Positions 20,701-28,428 are shown, counted from the first letter of the stretch. The stretch: 39,958 nucleotides of DNA from CAYMEV01 sp964431655 [NCBI: uncultured bacterium] (GCA_964431655.1 CAYSKJ010000009.1:1-39958); one strand, 5' to 3'. Numbers and translations: made by a program. The notes: a model not told the origin generated them from the sequence alone.

Positions 20701-20873
20701 TGTACAAGGAATTTATAAAAGGTGATTCGGACATTATGAATGAACTAGCTAAAAAAATTAGAGAATCTGAAAAACCTGAGATAGAAATTACACTTGGAGA
20801 CAAGGAAACAAGTATAAAATTTGTTGGAAAACACTGGATAGATCTAAAAACGATATTCAGTAATAACGACTAA
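17796..20873 (+). CDS. Sacsin-like GHKL ATPase with C-terminal zinc module (copy 2)
   Basis: A 1,025-residue paralogue of the protein at 10666. The N-box FIFELLQNAEDA is at 38-49 (N45) and the glycine box IGRFGIGFKSVYS starts at 107. The middle is long and without known motifs. The last 105 residues form the same module as in copy 1: CQIC, NGEYYFES, FLALCPVC. The first 50 positions of the two modules align without gaps with 28 identities by my count, and both end exactly 105 residues after the same methionine. The fourth zinc ligand is C here and H in copy 1. The ATG at 17796 follows the helicase stop by six bases, with AGGTGA ahead. The stop overlaps that of the opposing gene by four bases. 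Confidence 0.9.
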   Translation: MASDYRAIAENNVKRRGTDFDEIGKFFSEELYSDRSHFIFELLQNAEDALERRHQKYIDSKAPYKVQFNLYEDRLEFRHYGIEFNEEDVRSISDIFKGTKKGDLVQIGRFGIGFKSVYSITATPEIHSGDEDFIIKGYIKPEAKKPNNFIDQGETVFIFPFNHHAINPAETFQLISNKLKNIGARILLFLRRTTEIEWNIFPSGEKGYYIKEEHAVEPYSSLNKVEVIGGSEHEEEYENWLVFSSKIKNENANNLEVQIAFRKEKDTKTNKEKIIPSPHSPLVAFFPTEKDTRLGFYMQGPYRTTPARDNVPEYDEFNLELISETAELIALSLVIIREMGLLSISMLESLPIIIEDFPEKSMFHPIAKKVRDVLIKEELLPADDGTYVAAADAVLVRGAEILKIINNRNLRLLMKTESNLKWLSRDITSDRTKSLRGYLIHQLEIPEIDAESLARRVDHDFLTIQTDDWMIAFYIYLLDQPRLWGSSQYNSGLLRNKNIIRLEDNNHVVPFREDGSPNAFLPPEDETDYPIVRRTIAENPQALDFLRQLCLSEPDICDDVIEKILPKYNSDLADRISEEEHQKDIRKIIKALYSASDINKDRILSKAKDTQFLKAVNQNGENKYKIPEEVYNPTDELKIYFSGENDVWFLNEGNNDEIIRIMGIADKPKFKAIYDYPISEEKKQELRKNKNCTEEYSITNYELHGLENFLNKFILDNDNVGSLSAMLWKFLLYYADNHSYLTYFNVIYRWKYHGWKDTRFDPIWLERLKSNAWIVVDSLEEPQFPRNVFIEDISEKRYERRQVLFEFLGIKNKPKDEASELIKKMGFTEYSSEDIETMKKYPIEFKKLANKLKNRQDINRPNFPARPAMDPKRREEIVLENYNQATDIRYEHRNSSVRISRGEIEPEEYLRNLYTNDNHEMVCQICKEEMPFKKRNGEYYFESVEALKGIFIKEHKAKFLALCPVCAAMYKEFIKGDSDIMNELAKKIRESEKPEIEITLGDKETSIKFVGKHWIDLKTIFSNND

Positions 20874-21556
20874 TCCAATTCATAGAAGATATCTAAATCT
20901 TCAGTGTTATAACCAAATAACTTAATTATCCGTCTTGATATGCCTACACAGTCTCTGGCAGAGAAATTTGTTTCACAGAAGATACCTGCAGAATCAATGA
21001 ACACTGGTCTCCTCAATATATCCGGAGTCGTAGAGAAGTATATTGTATCTCTACCTTTAATGTTGTAAATCTTCTGAAAATCATCAGGATGCAATTCATA
21101 CATTAGTTTTGTAATTTCTACCAGTATTTGTTTCCAGTTTGAAATTTTATGATTAGTCGAAAGAAAGCTGAAGGATAATGGTTTCTTTCCTGTATATTCT
21201 GATTCAGGAAGATTAGATTGCTGCCTTTTACTCTTTTTTGTTCTTTTTTGAGAAGAATCTTTACCAAAATATGATGCAATTATAGAAATTTTTTCTTTTA
21301 CCCTTCTAATTATTTCAATTCGTTCAATGTTTGTTTTGAGCTCTGCCCTGATATGCATTAACTCAGGAGAGACATCCAGATCAAACCCCCTTAGATTATT
21401 GACTGTTTGCTCAACTTTATCAAGTTCTGAGCGATCTTTCTGATACTGAACATCAAGGTCAGCAATATTTTCTAGATCCTTCTGAGTAAACTTTAATATA
21501 CCTTCCAGCTGATAAAGAATATCATCAAGCTTTTTCTCAATTTCGATATAGTTCAT
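20870..21556 (-). CDS. Coiled-coil protein of unknown function
   Basis: A 228-residue protein converges on the second sacsin-like gene, their stop codons overlapping by four bases. I start it at the ATG at 21556, with GAGG seven bases upstream; a TTG two codons earlier is the alternative. Residues 1-95 are heptad-like and charged (EKKLDDILYQLEGILKF and the following 60 residues). A basic linker follows (KRTKKSKRQQ). The last 100 residues look like a compact domain with SNWKQILVEITKLMYELHPD, DILRRPVFID and ETNFSARDCVGISRRI. I do not recognise the family. Its position suggests a link to the sacsin/helicase unit or to the following gene cluster, but its opposite strand argues for its own promoter. 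Confidence 0.85.
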   Translation of the reverse strand: MNYIEIEKKLDDILYQLEGILKFTQKDLENIADLDVQYQKDRSELDKVEQTVNNLRGFDLDVSPELMHIRAELKTNIERIEIIRRVKEKISIIASYFGKDSSQKRTKKSKRQQSNLPESEYTGKKPLSFSFLSTNHKISNWKQILVEITKLMYELHPDDFQKIYNIKGRDTIYFSTTPDILRRPVFIDSAGIFCETNFSARDCVGISRRIIKLFGYNTEDLDIFYELD

Positions 21557-21745
21557 TTTCAATCCTCACTCCTGATTCAATGCTATTATCTATTTTAGCC
21601 CATAAATCACATAAATACAAATTATTTTAAAGTACCATAGAGAGTGCTGCAGATAGTAATCTGATATGCACCAAGGTGGAAAATAGAAATGCTCCTTTTT
21701 CAAGAATAGGGCAATTACAGTTCCCCACTGCAGGAGAAAACATGC

Positions 21746-21774
21746 TTGAAATTCTCACATTATTATTATACATT
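21746..21774 (+). promoter_or_regulatory. Candidate promoter for the lipoprotein gene
   Basis: TTGAAA (21746-21751) and TACATT (21769-21774) are 17 bases apart and lie 53 bases upstream of the lipoprotein ATG. The rest of the 21557-21826 gap shows no other feature. Confidence 0.4.
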
Positions 21775-21826
21775 ATACCATACGGAGTATTGGAGCTATC
21801 AGCCTAACAAAAAAGGAGGTAATATT

Positions 21827-22321
21827 ATGAAATTACAGACAATAGCCAGCATAATACTAGCAGTCTTTATGCTATCCGGCTGCGGGACTGTCATGGGTGT
21901 AAAGGCACCACCTGAGGCAAGCAGTATGGAGAAGATAATTGATATCGCGAAGGCAGACAAGGATGAGCTGTATATAAAGGCTAATACCTGGTTTGTTGAC
22001 ACATTTGTCTCTGCAGAATCAGTAATAGAATTTCAGGATAAAGAAGCGGGCAAGATTGCAGGCAAATATACATTCGAATACTCTGAAGGATTTCAGAGAT
22101 ACAGAGTTAAGCAGACTATCGATTTGTCTATACGGGACAATATGGTAAGAGTCGAGATAAGATCACCTGTATTCAGGGTAGTACACTCAGCCAGCAGATC
22201 AATGCCCCATACTGAATATGTACCACTGGAGACACAGGCTGGACTTAATAAAGCAAGGACAGAATGGAACATGCTCATAAATTCACTTGAGGAGGCTCTG
22301 AGGCAGAGTTATGAGTGGTAG
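21827..22321 (+). CDS. DUF4468-type lipoprotein
   Basis: A 164-residue exported protein. The ATG at 21827 is chosen because AAGGAGGT lies seven bases upstream and because it directly opens a signal peptide, TIASIILAVFMLSGC. LSGC is a lipobox, with C20 as the expected lipidated cysteine. The mature part contains DELYIKANTWFVDTF and FQDKEAGKIAGKYTFEY, the pattern of DUF4468 (a beta-rich domain of unknown function common in surface lipoproteins). It sits among defence genes without obvious connection to them and may be a chromosomal passenger. Its role is unknown. Confidence 0.88.
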   Translation: MKLQTIASIILAVFMLSGCGTVMGVKAPPEASSMEKIIDIAKADKDELYIKANTWFVDTFVSAESVIEFQDKEAGKIAGKYTFEYSEGFQRYRVKQTIDLSIRDNMVRVEIRSPVFRVVHSASRSMPHTEYVPLETQAGLNKARTEWNMLINSLEEALRQSYEW

Positions 22322-22553
22322 GAAATATTCTAATTGGAATCTGGAGGAATATATCAACAGAGACTTGCTTTTGATCTAATGGAATATTATGATGAAAAAA
22401 AATCTGAAGTTTAAGAAAGTTTTTTTCTCCAAAGATGAACAATGGCAATGATCTTAAGCTTTGGGAGCCAGGCAGATGTCTGCAGATAGATATCAAAGTA
22501 TGGTCTGAATTAAAGATAGTTCTAAAAAAATGTGAAAAATAACATTATAGTTA

Positions 22554-22582
22554 TTGACAGATTAGGCTTAAATAATTCTAAA
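22554..22582 (+). promoter_or_regulatory. Candidate promoter for the gene at 22600
   Basis: A perfect TTGACA (22554-22559) is followed after 17 bases by TCTAAA (22577-22582). The leader before the ATG at 22600 would be only about 10 bases and would consist mainly of the AGGAG ribosome site, which makes the call uncertain. The gap 22322-22599 otherwise holds no supportable gene. Confidence 0.3.
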
Positions 22583-22599
22583 TTAATCAGGAGATTATT

Positions 22600-23103
22600 A
22601 TGAATATTAACAAAAGCACCAGGCATCAGAAGATCATAGGAAACTTAGGGGAATACATTATCTGCAACTGGCTTTCCAGATCAGGCTTTGAGGTAACGCT
22701 TGCAGATCACACAGGACTGGATATTATTGCCTACTATAATAATGCAGAGAAAAAATATAGAATAGGCATCACTGTTAAATCCAGGACAAGGCACGAAGGG
22801 ACTGAAAACAGTTCAGTATATATCTTCTCAAATAAAAGCAATGATCGAGACAAACTGCGGGCTGCATGCCTTGCTTTTGCATGTGAACCGTGGATCGCAG
22901 TATATATAGAAACTTCTGATGACGCAGACATATATATCACCAGCCTTGAAAATTACGATAAGTATTACAGAAAGCCTGGGAGAGTGCGGGATGAGTGGTA
23001 TATGAAAAAAGCATATAAAGCAAAATATGCTAATGATGATAAGGTAAATCACATTCATATTGATTTTAAAGCAGAACGCTGGGAATGGTGTTGGGCACTT
23101 TAA
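22600..23103 (+). CDS. Small PD-(D/E)XK-like protein
   Basis: A 167-residue protein with the outline of a restriction-endonuclease or Holliday-resolvase-like fold. GNLGEYIICNWLSRSGF has E18 in the first helix, GLDIIAYY carries D41, and the next strand is IGITVKSRT with K60. In active members the residue two before the lysine is normally E or Q (as in QVKSR); here it is T58, so the active site may be altered or inactive. The C-terminus is rich in tryptophan and charged residues (WEWCWAL). AGGAG six bases upstream supports the start. It lies 254 bases ahead of mcrB on the same strand. A defence role is inferred from the fold and the island. Confidence 0.75.
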   Translation: MNINKSTRHQKIIGNLGEYIICNWLSRSGFEVTLADHTGLDIIAYYNNAEKKYRIGITVKSRTRHEGTENSSVYIFSNKSNDRDKLRAACLAFACEPWIAVYIETSDDADIYITSLENYDKYYRKPGRVRDEWYMKKAYKAKYANDDKVNHIHIDFKAERWEWCWAL

Positions 23104-23282
23104 TACAAGACCGATGAAACAACATGTCAATGGCCGCTTGACGCTGGCTCATTGTATTAGGAAATTTAGAGGTATATTTCTATTATTATCCAAGGCAACT
23201 TAGTATGAATGATAAAGCAATTTACAAAAAATTTTTGACATAACATCTTTCCATATTCATGAAAGTAGTCTAATGATATTAA

Positions 23283-23310
23283 TTGTAAAAAAGTCATTTT
23301 TAGATACAAT
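23283..23310 (+). promoter_or_regulatory. Candidate promoter of the mcrBC unit
   Basis: TTGTAA (23283-23288) and TACAAT (23305-23310) are 16 bases apart and about 48 bases ahead of the mcrB start. The match is moderate. Confidence 0.4.
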
Positions 23311-23357
23311 ATCGCTAATAAAGAATGTATTGGAAACTTTTATAAAGGTAGGTAAAA

Positions 23358-25274
23358 ATGATGAATATTTCTGCTGGTGATTATAGCTGGGTTGAGACGC
23401 ATAAGGGCATAGTTGATTTTCTGAAAAAGAACAAGAATAATCAGAAAGATTTAATACAAATACTCGAAGATATAGGGATTAAAGTCAGTCCCGATAAAGA
23501 TAAGAGTAGAATTAGTATGCCATTGGAGGAGATAGACCCATTTACTTTCTTTTCTCAGATATATAAGTACAAAGATCCTGCAAAAAGACTAAAATATCTT
23601 CAGGATATAGCAAAAAAGCTTGGCCTGAAAGAGCCAACAGGAGAATCAGGAATATCTTCAGTGAATCCACTTATGGCTCGCCTTTTTCCATATAAGTTTG
23701 AAAGGACAGATGAAATTGATAGACTATGGAATTTTTTCTACAAAGCTGTTGACAGAGAAATTACAGACCATGAATTTGCTGATATTAGAAAGATTGGCGG
23801 GATAGGTAAAAAAAATATTACTCAGATACTATTTTATATCATGCCTGCGGATTATCTTCCAATAGATAATCCGATTATAGAATATCTTAGAAATTCTGGT
23901 ATTGATACCAGTTATGATACTTACACTGATTATAGAAAGATTATGGCCGATGTGAGAATGAAAATAAAGAAGCCTTTTTATAAGATATCACATGATGCCT
24001 GGATAAATAGGAAAAACCTCATAAATTACTGGGTATTCCAAGGAGATCAAGATAACTTTGATATCATAAAAGCAATTCAAGAAAAAAATCTTAAAACTTG
24101 GTCTGTAAATCAGCATAAAAAGGAAATAAAAAAAGAAGACAAGGCAATCGTCTGGCTTGTCGGGAAGGAGCAGAAGTGCATAGCACTGCTGCGGGTTTCT
24201 TCATCTGTCTATAAGGGTAAATGCGAGCATGAAGAGTTGCAATATATGAAGAAAAATAAAACTAGTGTGCAATGTGATAGGGTCAGAGTAGACATTGAGC
24301 ATAATTTAGCGGATAATCCGGTTACAAAAGATATGATAGAGAAAGTGTCAGAGCTTAAAAAGATGAAAAAAGGCAATCAAGGCACTGTTTTTAGGGCAAC
24401 GAAGAAAGAATATGAAGCGATATTGAAACTAAGTAATTACAAAAATATAAGATCAAGGGAATATCACCTAAATACAATATTCTATGGACCGCCGGGAACC
24501 GGCAAGACTTTTAATACCATTATCAGGTCTGTAGAGATCATTCATGGTTACAAGATGAGTATAGATGATTCAAAGAATGAGTTTAACAGACTTATGGGTA
24601 CTCAGATCGAGTTTATAACCTTTCATCAGAATTATAGCTATGAGGATTTCATCCAGGGCCTGAGACCAGATGTGAGTTCAGGCAGTCTTAGATTTGAAAA
24701 AAAGGACGGTGTATTTAAGAAAATTGCCGACAGAGCTAAAGCTGATAAAGACAATAATTATGTCCTTATTATTGATGAAATAAACAGGGCCAATATATCA
24801 AGGGTTTTTGGAGAGCTTGTCACACTTATTGAAGAGGATAAGAGAATTGGTAATCCTCTTGCTATGAGATGTACCCTCCCTTCCGGTGATTTTTTTGAGG
24901 TGCCATCAAATCTATATATTATTGGGACAATGAATACCGCTGATAAATCTATTGCCTTACTGGATATTGCACTAAGGAGGAGATTCAGGTTTGAGGCCAT
25001 GTATCCCTTGTATGATATCTATGGATGGCAGATTCATGATGTTGATATTTTGAAAAAGCTTAATAAAAAGATCATAGATAAAAAAGGGCATGATTTTCAG
25101 ATTGGACATTCATATTTTATGAAAGATAATAGTCTTAAAGATAGGATGAATGACGAGGTAATACCCCTGCTTCTGGAATATTTTATGAATGATAAAAAAG
25201 AGGTAGAGGATATTCTTAAGGATTCTGGCTTTAAAATCAAGAAAGGTGCCTGGCCGATAGAAATTGAAGAATAA
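23358..25274 (+). CDS. mcrB: McrB-like AAA+ GTPase with an EVE modified-base reader
   Basis: The motor of a type IV (modification-dependent) restriction system, 638 residues. Residues 1-215 are an N-terminal domain seen in other McrB relatives (DPFTFFSQIYKYKDPAKRL, then FYIMPADYLPIDNP). Residues 222-330 match an EVE domain (NYWVFQGDQDNFDI, TWSVNQHKKEIKKEDKAIVW), a PUA-like fold known to bind modified cytosines. The AAA+ domain has Walker A GPPGTGKT at 377-384, Walker B VLIIDEINRA at about 469-478, and the McrB signature TMNTADKS near 524-531. It overlaps mcrC by 11 bases. The system probably cuts DNA carrying modified bases, such as that of some phages. The modification recognised cannot be read from the sequence. 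Confidence 0.95.
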   Translation: MMNISAGDYSWVETHKGIVDFLKKNKNNQKDLIQILEDIGIKVSPDKDKSRISMPLEEIDPFTFFSQIYKYKDPAKRLKYLQDIAKKLGLKEPTGESGISSVNPLMARLFPYKFERTDEIDRLWNFFYKAVDREITDHEFADIRKIGGIGKKNITQILFYIMPADYLPIDNPIIEYLRNSGIDTSYDTYTDYRKIMADVRMKIKKPFYKISHDAWINRKNLINYWVFQGDQDNFDIIKAIQEKNLKTWSVNQHKKEIKKEDKAIVWLVGKEQKCIALLRVSSSVYKGKCEHEELQYMKKNKTSVQCDRVRVDIEHNLADNPVTKDMIEKVSELKKMKKGNQGTVFRATKKEYEAILKLSNYKNIRSREYHLNTIFYGPPGTGKTFNTIIRSVEIIHGYKMSIDDSKNEFNRLMGTQIEFITFHQNYSYEDFIQGLRPDVSSGSLRFEKKDGVFKKIADRAKADKDNNYVLIIDEINRANISRVFGELVTLIEEDKRIGNPLAMRCTLPSGDFFEVPSNLYIIGTMNTADKSIALLDIALRRRFRFEAMYPLYDIYGWQIHDVDILKKLNKKIIDKKGHDFQIGHSYFMKDNSLKDRMNDEVIPLLLEYFMNDKKEVEDILKDSGFKIKKGAWPIEIEE

Positions 25275-26640
25275 AACCATTAATCTTTTTGAATATCAGA
25301 ATAAAATTGATATCCAGGATTCAATGGAAGGCCTGGAGAAATTTCTTGATGAAATCTGGAATGGTCGCGAGAAGAACTCATTCTACGCTGAAAATTTAAG
25401 CGATAGAATAGAATCACAGAGATTCGTTCAATTTATCCACAGGTCGTCCAATGAATTAAAATCAAATAAATATGTTGGTGTAATACATTATCAGGGCAAC
25501 AAGATAAATCTGCTGCCTAAGATCTTCTTTGACTCTGAGAAAGAGTATTCAACCAATGAAATAAACCAGATTCAGAACCATATACTCTGGTGGCTGAGTT
25601 ATTGTCGCAGGATCAAATTTCCAAAGTATCGAGCATGCTTAAGCAGTGCAAAAAGTGATTTCTTTGAAATATTAATTTATCTTTTCTCAAAATACACAAG
25701 AGACCTCTTAACATCTTCTGTATATCAACAGTATGAAGAGGTTAATTGTGAACTCTCATTCATAAAAGGAAGGTTAAACACCCAAAAATACATAAATGAA
25801 AACATTAGCAAAGGCAGGTGGCACAAACTAAACTGTACTTATGACGCTTTCGTATTTGATAATGAATTCAACCGAATTGTTAAATATGTTACTACCCTCC
25901 TGTTCAATGTTACAGCAGATCCTGACAATAAAAAAAACTTAAGAGAAATACTGTTTATCCTGGATGAAGTCTCAGAAGAGAGAGCTACAGCAGAACAATG
26001 TGCCAGAATCTCATTTAACCGGATGTTCAGTGAATTAGAGACAGTGCGTGATTACTGCCAATTGTTTCTAACTAACTGTGTCTCTTTTGATTATAAAAAT
26101 GATCTTAGACTCTTTGCCTTTCTATTACCGATGGAATATGTTTTTGAAGATTTCATTTTTGGTTTTATCGATAAAGAACTAGAAGCAGTAACTGCAAAAG
26201 CTCAAATAGGAGACACCTATCTGGATGAAATGAGAGCATTCACGTTAAGACCTGATCTGTGGCTTAAAACATCAAAGAAGTCATTAATAGCAGATGCTAA
26301 ATACAAGATTGTCTATTCAGACTATACAGATCCAAAAAAGGGAATCTCACAGAATGATCTATACCAAATGTTAGCTTATGCTGTGAGATTTGGAGTAGAT
26401 GAAATAATATTATTCTATCCGAACACCATAAAACAAAAGATGGGAGAAGATGCTGAAATAACTATTAAAGATGTTTTAGCAAATAATAGGGCGATAATTA
26501 TCAGAGCGATTCAGCTTCCTATTTTAAATCGTGAATTATTGGGTAATAAACTAGATACAAAGACTGAATTGAAAGAATTGTTTGATATAACAAGACAAAA
26601 ATTGAAAAATAAAATAGAAGAAATACTGTTGCCTGCATGA
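25264..26640 (+). CDS. mcrC: McrC-like nuclease subunit
   Basis: Nuclease partner of the McrB-like GTPase, 458 residues. The start is a TTG at 25264, inside the end of mcrB, so its translation is probably coupled. Residues 1-260 are the helical part that would enter the McrB ring, with GVIHYQGNKINLLPKIFF as the usual early beta-strand region. The PD-(D/E)XK site is complete: RPD with D331, then IADAKYK with D344 and K346, followed by QNDLYQMLAYAVRFG, the conserved helix of this fold. The end is lysine-rich. It is followed after 136 bases by the gene at 26777 on the same strand. Confidence 0.95.
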   Translation: MKNKTINLFEYQNKIDIQDSMEGLEKFLDEIWNGREKNSFYAENLSDRIESQRFVQFIHRSSNELKSNKYVGVIHYQGNKINLLPKIFFDSEKEYSTNEINQIQNHILWWLSYCRRIKFPKYRACLSSAKSDFFEILIYLFSKYTRDLLTSSVYQQYEEVNCELSFIKGRLNTQKYINENISKGRWHKLNCTYDAFVFDNEFNRIVKYVTTLLFNVTADPDNKKNLREILFILDEVSEERATAEQCARISFNRMFSELETVRDYCQLFLTNCVSFDYKNDLRLFAFLLPMEYVFEDFIFGFIDKELEAVTAKAQIGDTYLDEMRAFTLRPDLWLKTSKKSLIADAKYKIVYSDYTDPKKGISQNDLYQMLAYAVRFGVDEIILFYPNTIKQKMGEDAEITIKDVLANNRAIIIRAIQLPILNRELLGNKLDTKTELKELFDITRQKLKNKIEEILLPA

Positions 26641-26776
26641 ATTACTGCTTTTGTAAGGAATTAAAGGTCAGTGTTTTTAGGATATACTGTAATCAACGGA
26701 AATGAAATGTCTATCATCCACTTTTATCTATCCGTTGTAGGCCATAGAAACTAATATAATCTAAAAGGAGACAAAT

Positions 26777-28024
26777 ATGGCTATTAGAATTTCACATTGT
26801 TCAACGTCCCTCCAGAATTACTACATCTGCATTGAGGAAAAAATAGCTGGTTTCACAAACAGAGGACCAAATCGTGATGATCTAATCTATCTGGTTGTAA
26901 AGAATGATAAGATAAGTTTCTGTGGTGCTAGATTTAATCTCGATGAGATTACAGATTCCAGACCATGGCCTGATTCAGATAGATATGTTCATGCATTTAC
27001 AATCAAAAATTTAGAATTTTGCACGCCATTTGATGTTTCAATTCTTTCAGAGGCTGGAGGAAAATATTGGGCAGTTAAATATATGCAGGGAGCAAAACCT
27101 ATTCGAGAAGAAAAAGCTATTACTATGCTGGAAGATGCTTTTAATAAGAATTTAATTAGTGAGGTGTATAGATTTCCTGTAGAGCAATCAGAAGTCGAAC
27201 CTGAGACTGATGAAGAAATAATTGAGGACGATAAAGAAGCTGGGAAAGTGCTTAAAGAAGTCCCTGAGGCAAAGATTGATATAATGGGAACTTTTCAGAC
27301 AATTCATTTCGTAAATGAAACTGACAAAATTAGTGGGCTCGAAGTTCTTGTTAATGAAAACTTTTATTCACTTTTTCCATATTTTCCAGAAATAAGGACT
27401 CTTTTAATTCCAGAAAATAGGATATTTAGAACAAAGGGAATTAAAAAAGACGGTAATTATATACAAGGAATAAGGACAATCCCCGATGGACTCCTTTTTG
27501 TTTTTAATAAAAACCAAAAAAAACCAATTCAAGTTAATTTAATTGAGTACGAGTGTTATGGAGAAAAGAAAACAAAGGGAACTGAAAAATCAAAATATTT
27601 AAACACAACAATAATCCCACAATTAATGCGATTTGCCTCAGCATTTAGCATTATAACAGATGAGAATACCAGACGAACAACAATTGAAAAGTGGGTTGAT
27701 AAAATTATTAACTATATCAACACACATGATGATTTAGTAGGCAGAGTGATAGGATGGATTAGAGAATTAAATCCTGCAATTAAAGAACGATCCATTGAGA
27801 GAGAAATTGAAAAACTGTTGATTGATTCTTTCAAGACCAATCTTAGAATTCTATTAGTAATTGATGAATTAAGTACAGAGCAAAAATCAACAATAAAGAA
27901 TGTAATAAGTTCATTTAAACTTGAAAACGGTGATAATATTCAGTTTGTGGGTTATGTTGTCAGGTTAGTGCAGAGTATTAGTATAGCAGATCATACAGCA
28001 AAATATGCATTGACAATTCAATAA
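26777..28024 (+). CDS. Probable modified-base reader fused to a possible nuclease domain
   Basis: A 415-residue protein, not named by me to a family. Residues 10-130 resemble a PUA/EVE-like domain: DDLIYLVVKNDKISFCGAR is followed by WPDSDRYVHAFTIK, the aspartate-rich turn typical of such folds. An acidic linker lies at about 134-160. In the second half, IPDGLLFVF followed by VNLIEYECYGEKK gives the order D, E-x-E expected of a variant PD-(D/E)XK nuclease, and IIPQLMRFASAF would be the next helix. AAGGAG six bases upstream supports the start. Its position 136 bases after mcrC suggests a third component of, or an independent neighbour to, the type IV system. Both domain calls are by pattern only. 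Confidence 0.7.
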   Translation: MAIRISHCSTSLQNYYICIEEKIAGFTNRGPNRDDLIYLVVKNDKISFCGARFNLDEITDSRPWPDSDRYVHAFTIKNLEFCTPFDVSILSEAGGKYWAVKYMQGAKPIREEKAITMLEDAFNKNLISEVYRFPVEQSEVEPETDEEIIEDDKEAGKVLKEVPEAKIDIMGTFQTIHFVNETDKISGLEVLVNENFYSLFPYFPEIRTLLIPENRIFRTKGIKKDGNYIQGIRTIPDGLLFVFNKNQKKPIQVNLIEYECYGEKKTKGTEKSKYLNTTIIPQLMRFASAFSIITDENTRRTTIEKWVDKIINYINTHDDLVGRVIGWIRELNPAIKERSIEREIEKLLIDSFKTNLRILLVIDELSTEQKSTIKNVISSFKLENGDNIQFVGYVVRLVQSISIADHTAKYALTIQ

Positions 28025-28163
28025 TGTTTGGCCTAAAACAACTATGGCAAAAAACCCGGAGCTTAATGTAGCATAAATTATGGGAGCTATCCACCTAGGT
28101 CTTTTTAAAATGTGTATTGACAAAAGGGCTCACTGCATTCCTTTTATCATTCTTTCACATTTG

Positions 28164-28400
28164 TTACCACTTGAATTTACAATCCGAACATTGCCATGTC
28201 TTTGATATTTTTCCCATTGCAAACAATCCGAACATTGCTCCTGCTACAACTTTACTACCCATGCTTATTTTTTCACAATTAGTTGAACCACAATTTGGGC
28301 AAGTAATCCTCTTGTTCTTGTTAGGTTGTCCACAATTCGGACATGCACTTGCTTCATCTGATATTTGCTTTCCACATGCCGAACAAGTTACTAGTGACAT
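28164..28400 (-). CDS. Small zinc-ribbon protein
   Basis: A 78-residue protein with four CxxC or CxxC-like pairs: CSACGK, CPNCGQ, CPNCGS and CSDC near the end. These would form two zinc ribbons. Between them, VVAGAMFGLFAMGKI is a glycine-rich hydrophobic stretch that may be a short membrane segment. GGGAGG nine bases upstream supports the start. Such double zinc ribbons are common small membrane-linked proteins with no defined role. It converges with the gene ending at 28024. Confidence 0.85.
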   Translation of the reverse strand: MSLVTCSACGKQISDEASACPNCGQPNKNKRITCPNCGSTNCEKISMGSKVVAGAMFGLFAMGKISKTWQCSDCKFKW

Positions 28401-28428
28401 ATGTATATTCCTCCCTTTTTTTGATATA

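Noticed and set aside
14268-20873. A DISARM or Druantia system
   Set aside because: The SNF2 helicase invites this, but no drmA, drmB, drmC or methylase partner and no Druantia DruE-type gene is present.
10666-20873. HtpG/Hsp90, MutL or histidine kinases as identity of the GHKL proteins
   Set aside because: The N-box and glycine box fit the fold, but there is no Hsp90 middle domain, MutL C-terminus or kinase H-box, and the lengths and zinc tail fit the sacsin-like group.
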